This document shows, one piece after another, positions 56,148-64,000 of a stretch of 64,000 nt of DNA. The notes beneath the pieces were generated by a model, which did no database searches, had not been told where the DNA came from, and was given only the letters and a program-made list of their open reading frames with translations. The position numbers and the translations under genes are program-made. This DNA is from Artemisia argyi (lineage: Eukaryota > Streptophyta > Magnoliopsida > Asterales > Asteraceae), in assembly GCA_030686995.1 (NCBI GenBank), contig CM060680.1, forward strand, positions 198,883,322 to 198,947,321. The letters run 5' to 3'. The first letter of the stretch is position 1. Every line of letters begins with the position of its first letter.

Positions 56148-57945
56148 AATATCTTAAAAATTCGGGTGCACATGTGTTTTTTTTTTAAATGTGAATTTAC
56201 ATGTGTTAATGGTGTACAATTGTTATATACTTCAAACTTGTTTTGCTTCTAAAGATAATACACATATGTTTCCATTGTGTACAATTCTGTAAAATTCAAA
56301 ATTTAAATCATTGAACATAAACATCCTTCAAAGATTAAATATCATATAAAATACAATTCAAAGAAAATAAAATAAAGCTCTACAATTTATTGATTATACA
56401 TGTGTGTACTAATAGTATTTAACATGATTGGATTCTGCACTTTTGTCTTTGCATCGTTATCATGATCGATTGGATTCTGCACTTGTGTCTTTACATCATT
56501 ATAATGATCAACTTTTCTTTCGAAAGTATGTATTTGTTGAAGACACATATGCACTCTTTACATTGGTGATGACCTTCTTTATCAAACATGTCCAATACCT
56601 GAAATTATAAGCAACTGTTATTTTTTCTAAAATAAAAAACTAGCAAACACATATGCAAAAACTAGCAAACACATATGCACAAAATAAACTTACATGCATA
56701 ATTTAATACATATATGCATACCCCATCTTTGCTTTATATGAACCTTAAAACACATATGCACAATACTTTATTAACTTTTAACCAACAATAAAACACATAT
56801 GCACTCTAACCTTAAAACACATATGCACATAATTCAACTGATTTTATATCAAACCACAAAACACAAGTGTATCCTTAAATTAGAACTAGCAAACACATAT
56901 GCACAAAATAAACATATATGCATAATTTAAAACATATATGTACTTTCAACATTCAACAAAAAACTGAAAAAAAAAAAAAATCACTTTCAATAATATAAAG
57001 AGACCTAGATGGTTAAAGATGAACTTTATTAAAATAAATAAATAAACATTGCGAATGCTACAATGAAAAATGAGTATCATGTTTCCAAACAAGTTGCTTC
57101 AATATATTTTCGGTAAACACCATAACATGCTACTAACAATTCATAATCTTAAGTTGCCCATATTATAATCAACAAATCCTCACAACCTCATCCTTGTACA
57201 TCAAACAACAACAATTTTCAATCACAAGACTTGTCATTTAAATTTACGAATATAAGAAAACAAATACATGCCTACCAGAAAGAAGGTATGCGCTAAGAGA
57301 ACCGACTACTCCACATGTTGCCTCAAAACGCCACAACTATTCGGACTTCCCGATCATTTTTTTCTAATTGAATGTTCAGATGATACGCGAATCTCTTGCA
57401 AGTCTAGAAGGTAACTGCATATTTTTGAACCATTCTCAAAAGTAACTCGGACTTAGATATGAACTAAAGTGAAAAACGATTTCAAATAATTTATAGAACC
57501 ATAATAAACCTGAAGACAATCAAAGAATTTTTTTAAAACAAACCTTTATGTGGAGTCATTTCTTGATAACTTTCGATCTAATATATATGGATATAAAAAT
57601 GAAGTTTAGAGAGCGACGGCTGTGTTTGTGGAGTCTTTTCTTGATAAGAGTAGATCGTGGTGGTTAAGATGATAGATGGCGGCTAGAGAGTAGGCGATTA
57701 GGTTTTCTTGAGAGGGATGAGGAGTTCATAATTTGAATTCTAAATTCCGGAATGGAAGTGGAACGGTTTATATGATTTAGTAAACTGAAATTCCCTTTGT
57801 ACCCCTCCGACCCTTATAGAATTATTCAAAATATTCATCATTATTACATGTATGCCACAAATCATTTCATCCATTGATCAAATATTTAATGGCTGAGATT
57901 GGTTCTCGCAGTTCTCGCAATTTATTTGGTTCTGAAAATAACCTT

Positions 57946-57948
<3 letters not shown>
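55928..57948. mobile_element. Fold-back element M2 in (TA)n
   Basis: Left end GGGTGAGGTTATTTTCAGAA and right end TTCTGAAAATAACCTTACA are inverted, and both continue into CCAAATAAATTGCGAGAACT and GCGAGAACC. Both ends abut TA tracts. The 2021-bp interior is AT-rich with many ACACATATGCAC motifs (56640-56950). I find no convincing coding frame. Confidence 0.75.

Positions 57949-58036
<88 letters not shown>
57949..58036. repeat. (TA)n tract between M2 and M3
   Basis: About 44 TA repeats joining two fold-back elements directly, with no other sequence between. Confidence 0.9.

Positions 58037-60781
<2,745 letters not shown>

Positions 60782-60864
<83 letters not shown>
60782..60864. repeat. (TA)n tract right of M4
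   Basis: About 41 TA repeats, after which sequence homologous to gene 1 intron 1 resumes at GTCTTTGCTTTAGTTTG (compare about 9346). Confidence 0.9.
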
Positions 60865-60867
<3 letters not shown>

Positions 60868-60984
60868 TTTGCTTTAGTTTGTTGTATGAAATCCCTGGTG
60901 ATTTAAATTTGAACACGTGCATATCTTATATGTTCTAGTTTTTTTTAACCCTTGATAACCAAATTGAAAATTTTGATCATGTAG

Positions 60985-63900
60985 AAACAAAATTAACACC
61001 AAGACAAGCAGAATCAGTAGCAGAAGTGAATCCAGTATCTGAAGATGCAAAATCAAAAGACGAGCCAACAGAAGAAAAGACCTGGATAGAATTTCATAAG
61101 AGATGGCTTTGTGGGTGGATTATAGAAGGACGTACAAATTGGGCAATATCCAAATTAGAATACTTTGGTCTGCACCCCTGGGACAAACTCACGAATAATG
61201 GAAACACAGTACTCCATGTAGCAGTGGCTTCTTCTACCAAGAATCATGAATTATTAAAGAAATTTTTGGAAATGACACCGACAGAGAAACTAAATGTGAC
61301 AAATCCAGATGGAAGCAGTCTTCTTCATGTTGCTGCTATTGGTGGCAACACTGAAGTTGTCGACATCTTGGTGGAAAGAAACCCAGATTTGTTGTTAGCC
61401 AAAGACAAGGAGGGTCACACTCCACTTGCATTATCTGTTTCCAATATGCATATCAAGACATCTAAGTGTCTGTTTGAGCACATGAAAGAAAAAGAGTATG
61501 ATGCTCTTTTTATGGGTCAAAGCGGCGAGGATATTGTCGTTCTTGCTATCTCTTGTCAAGATTTCAGTAAGCCTTCGTCTATTGCAATAATATAGTATTG
61601 TATTTTTACAATATGTAGGCTTGGCAGATATGATAATCGATGATTACCCAGATGCCATACTTTCTGATAGTGAAGCTGTGCTGACGGCTTTAGCTCAAAA
61701 CTTCCCACGTGAACTCAACTCTTGGGAAAGGAGAGGTGATGAGTTTGTTTCATTAACTTTTCAATTAATCACTAAGCCTCTGTACACCAATTTTTTCATC
61801 TATGTTGCAGGCTTTTGTGGTGAGCTTGATAGGACATTAGACCCCTACAATGCTCCGTATCTCAGACTTGAGGAGTATTTTGATTGGCCATGTGGTCACC
61901 AGCTTTTCATCACATGTGCTCTTTTCTTTGTTGGTAGGTTATGAGATGATAAAAAGATAATAAAAGTAAAAAAAAATATATAGAAAAAAGTTTCCAAAAG
62001 ATTTTAAACTATTTCATGACAACGGAAAGGTTGTGCATTAAAAAGTTAGCTTATAAAATATTAAAATCTTCTTCGGAGCAATTTGTAATTTCTCAAACTC
62101 CTATTTATTATGAAATTTTTGAAACCTTGTTTTCTTCAAATACTTTGCTTCCGTCTCACATAAAGCCTTTTTTTACTGTGAGAAGAATAAAGAAAATTGA
62201 GCAAACACTTCTCTAAAAATTCTTGTATATCCAATAACAAAGGGGAATGGGAATAAGAAGTTAAAGAACTTTAAAGGTTTTAAATTTTTACGCGATTTTT
62301 TAATGTGTAATTGTAATGTGCAACATAACGAGTTTATAATCCTAAACCTCTCTTTTACCTTAGAATTTTTTTCAACAACTTATGTTTCTTTATTTTTTTC
62401 TCATAACAACTTATATTTATTTATTTTAACTCCTATATACGTTACATACATAAGGTTTATATGAGAATGCTAGTTTTTGTCAGAATAATAAAACAGATTA
62501 AGTTTTATGTTTTTCTCAATTTTATTTCGGGTTTTTTTTATTTCAATTGCTTTCTTTAATAACTTTAAAAGGTTATTTTAAAAGAAAATTTTGATATATT
62601 TTCCCATAAATTCATATGATTTCAGCATGAATGAATTATAATCATTCATGACTAAATTGAAAAAGAAAAAAGAAAAAAAAAATCTATAAACTTATCACAT
62701 TTTATTACAAAATAATTACAGAAAATGTTTTAAAAGGATCAGGTATATACTATAAGATTATTTTACGCATAGATTCCAAAAAGGTTATTTAAATCGAACA
62801 CCCAGATAAAAAGATAATTAAATAGATGAATGTTTTAACCATTCATACATGACTTCTCACGAAAAATAACATTTTTATTATAATTCAACCTCCTTGAAAA
62901 GTTGAAAGTAAATACTTCTTTTGAGACACTAATTAATGTTATAGTAACTTACCGGTTGGAGTAAAACATCGTAACTCTACATTCTAACAATCATCCCATC
63001 TTAAGCAGGCCTTTGCTTGATGAAAACTGTGTTCTACGGATTCCTTAAGGTGCTTGGTAAGACAAATCAAAAGTTACAATAGTAATCTGACCAAATAATG
63101 TACGAGAAAGAAAGTTACTTATTTATTTGACATTGTGATTTTGTCTCTATGTTGCAGTACAACTTTTCTTTGAAGATACATTTCATATTCATGAAGATGC
63201 AACAAATCTCTTATATATGGTATGTGACAAGATATCGGATAAACATAACTCGAGCACCTACCATCAGTATTACACCACTTCGATTTTTGAAGCCACTAGA
63301 AGAAATGCATCCACTTTTATTAGAGTTGTTATGAGGAAGTTTCCAAATGCAATTTGGAGTACCAATGAAGATGGTCACAATTTTATTCAATATTCAGTGA
63401 TCAATCGTTCAGAGAAGATTTACAACCTACTATATGAAATGAGCGAACACAAGAATATTTATAAAACGATCAAAGATTCTTCTGGGAATAATCTTTTGCA
63501 TTTGGCTGCAAGATTAGCACCTACTAACAAATTGAATCTAATATCGGGGGCAGCTTTGCAAATCCAACGCGAACTTCAATGGTTCAAGGTGAGTACTTTA
63601 ACCAATGACTCGAAGTTTGAATATCATTCAGCATACATAAAGTTCTTGAGACGTATTATGATATATCTTCCAACTTTAATATATCATCATATTGTAGGAA
63701 GTTGAACGATTTGTATGTCCCTTAAACCGGATACAAAAGAACTCAGATGACGAAACACCTGAAATGGTATTCACAAGAGAGCATAAAGACCTGGTGATCG
63801 AGGGAGAGAATTGGATTAAAAAAACTGCCGAGTCATACACCATTACAGCTGCACTCATTATCACCATTGTGTTTGCTGCAGCTATTACAGTGCCCGGTGG

Positions 63901-64000
63901 AAATAATCAGGAATCAGGGATACCGATATTCACTAACAAAGTTGCATTCACAATATTTGCTATTTCAGATGCAATATCATTATTCACAGCTGTTACGTCG
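60985..64000 (+). CDS. Gene 2, exons 2-6: ankyrin repeats and PGG domain (truncated by window)
   Basis: Exons: 60985-61566, 61619-61735, 61811-61933, 63158-63588, 63698 to beyond 64000, with the same phases as gene 1. Exon 2 is 12 nt longer (extra residues near EEKTWIEFHKRW) and exon 5 three nt shorter; the frame stays open. Ankyrin landmarks: GNTVLHVAV, GSSLLHVAA, GHTPLALSV, GNNLLHLAA. The PGG motif TVPGG occurs just before the window ends, so the membrane part is cut off. Intron 4 (61934-63157) lacks the mini-Helitron of gene 1. From 63340 the sequence is identical to gene 1 for 477 bp. Likely a membrane ankyrin protein of the ACD6/ITN1 type; function is inferred from family only. Confidence 0.85.

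Overview
This is AT-rich plant nuclear DNA. The spliceosomal introns, Copia and Gypsy LTR elements, a RepHel/RPA Helitron, Mutator-like (MULE), hAT and Harbinger-like elements and long (TA)n tracts all point to a eudicot. The Asteraceae are the likeliest family, because the open frame of the LTR element at 31.8-38.2 kb resembles polyprotein fragments I associate with Tanacetum-type genomes; this is an inference from memory, not a search.

The host content is two paralogous ankyrin/PGG membrane-protein genes on the + strand. Gene 1 (7524-13106) is complete: six exons join into one uninterrupted frame of about 760 codons. Gene 2 (48796 to the window end) has the same exon layout and is cut off in exon 6. 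In both, exon 1 encodes a Copia Gag-like domain (UBN2/Retrotran_gag_3 type) that splices in frame onto the ankyrin exons. The last 477 bp before the PGG exon core are identical between the copies, intron included, while flanking DNA has diverged. A broken nucleotide-sugar transporter gene fragment lies downstream of gene 1 (14548-15412, minus).

Between and upstream of the genes is an array of about 1.2-kb repeat units, each with internal ~122-bp subrepeats carrying a TATA-like box. Almost every unit has been split by a different transposon. Because the units align to each other, insertion points and target duplications can be read directly: a Helitron (16288-17861) holding a MITE; a Harbinger-like MITE holding a hAT relic (18363-19397); a fold-back MULE filled with an inverted minisatellite (20569-22651); long solo LTRs (23080-26043, 26596-28027); a mini-Helitron (28172-28726); and a second fold-back MULE (29514-31139).

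The largest insertion is a decayed autonomous Helitron (31172-48404) encoding RepHel and RPA-like proteins plus an antisense 126-codon ORF. A young, complete, non-autonomous Gypsy-type element (31760-38208, TSD GTTAC) is nested inside it.

Intron 1 of gene 2 has grown to 11.7 kb (1.5 kb in gene 1). It holds a MITE, a MULE (50246-55544) containing a 3.9-kb solo LTR, and three fold-back elements strung on (TA)n tracts. A fourth member of that fold-back family sits in intron 1 of gene 1. The left edge (1-4541) is the decayed 3' part of a Copia element.
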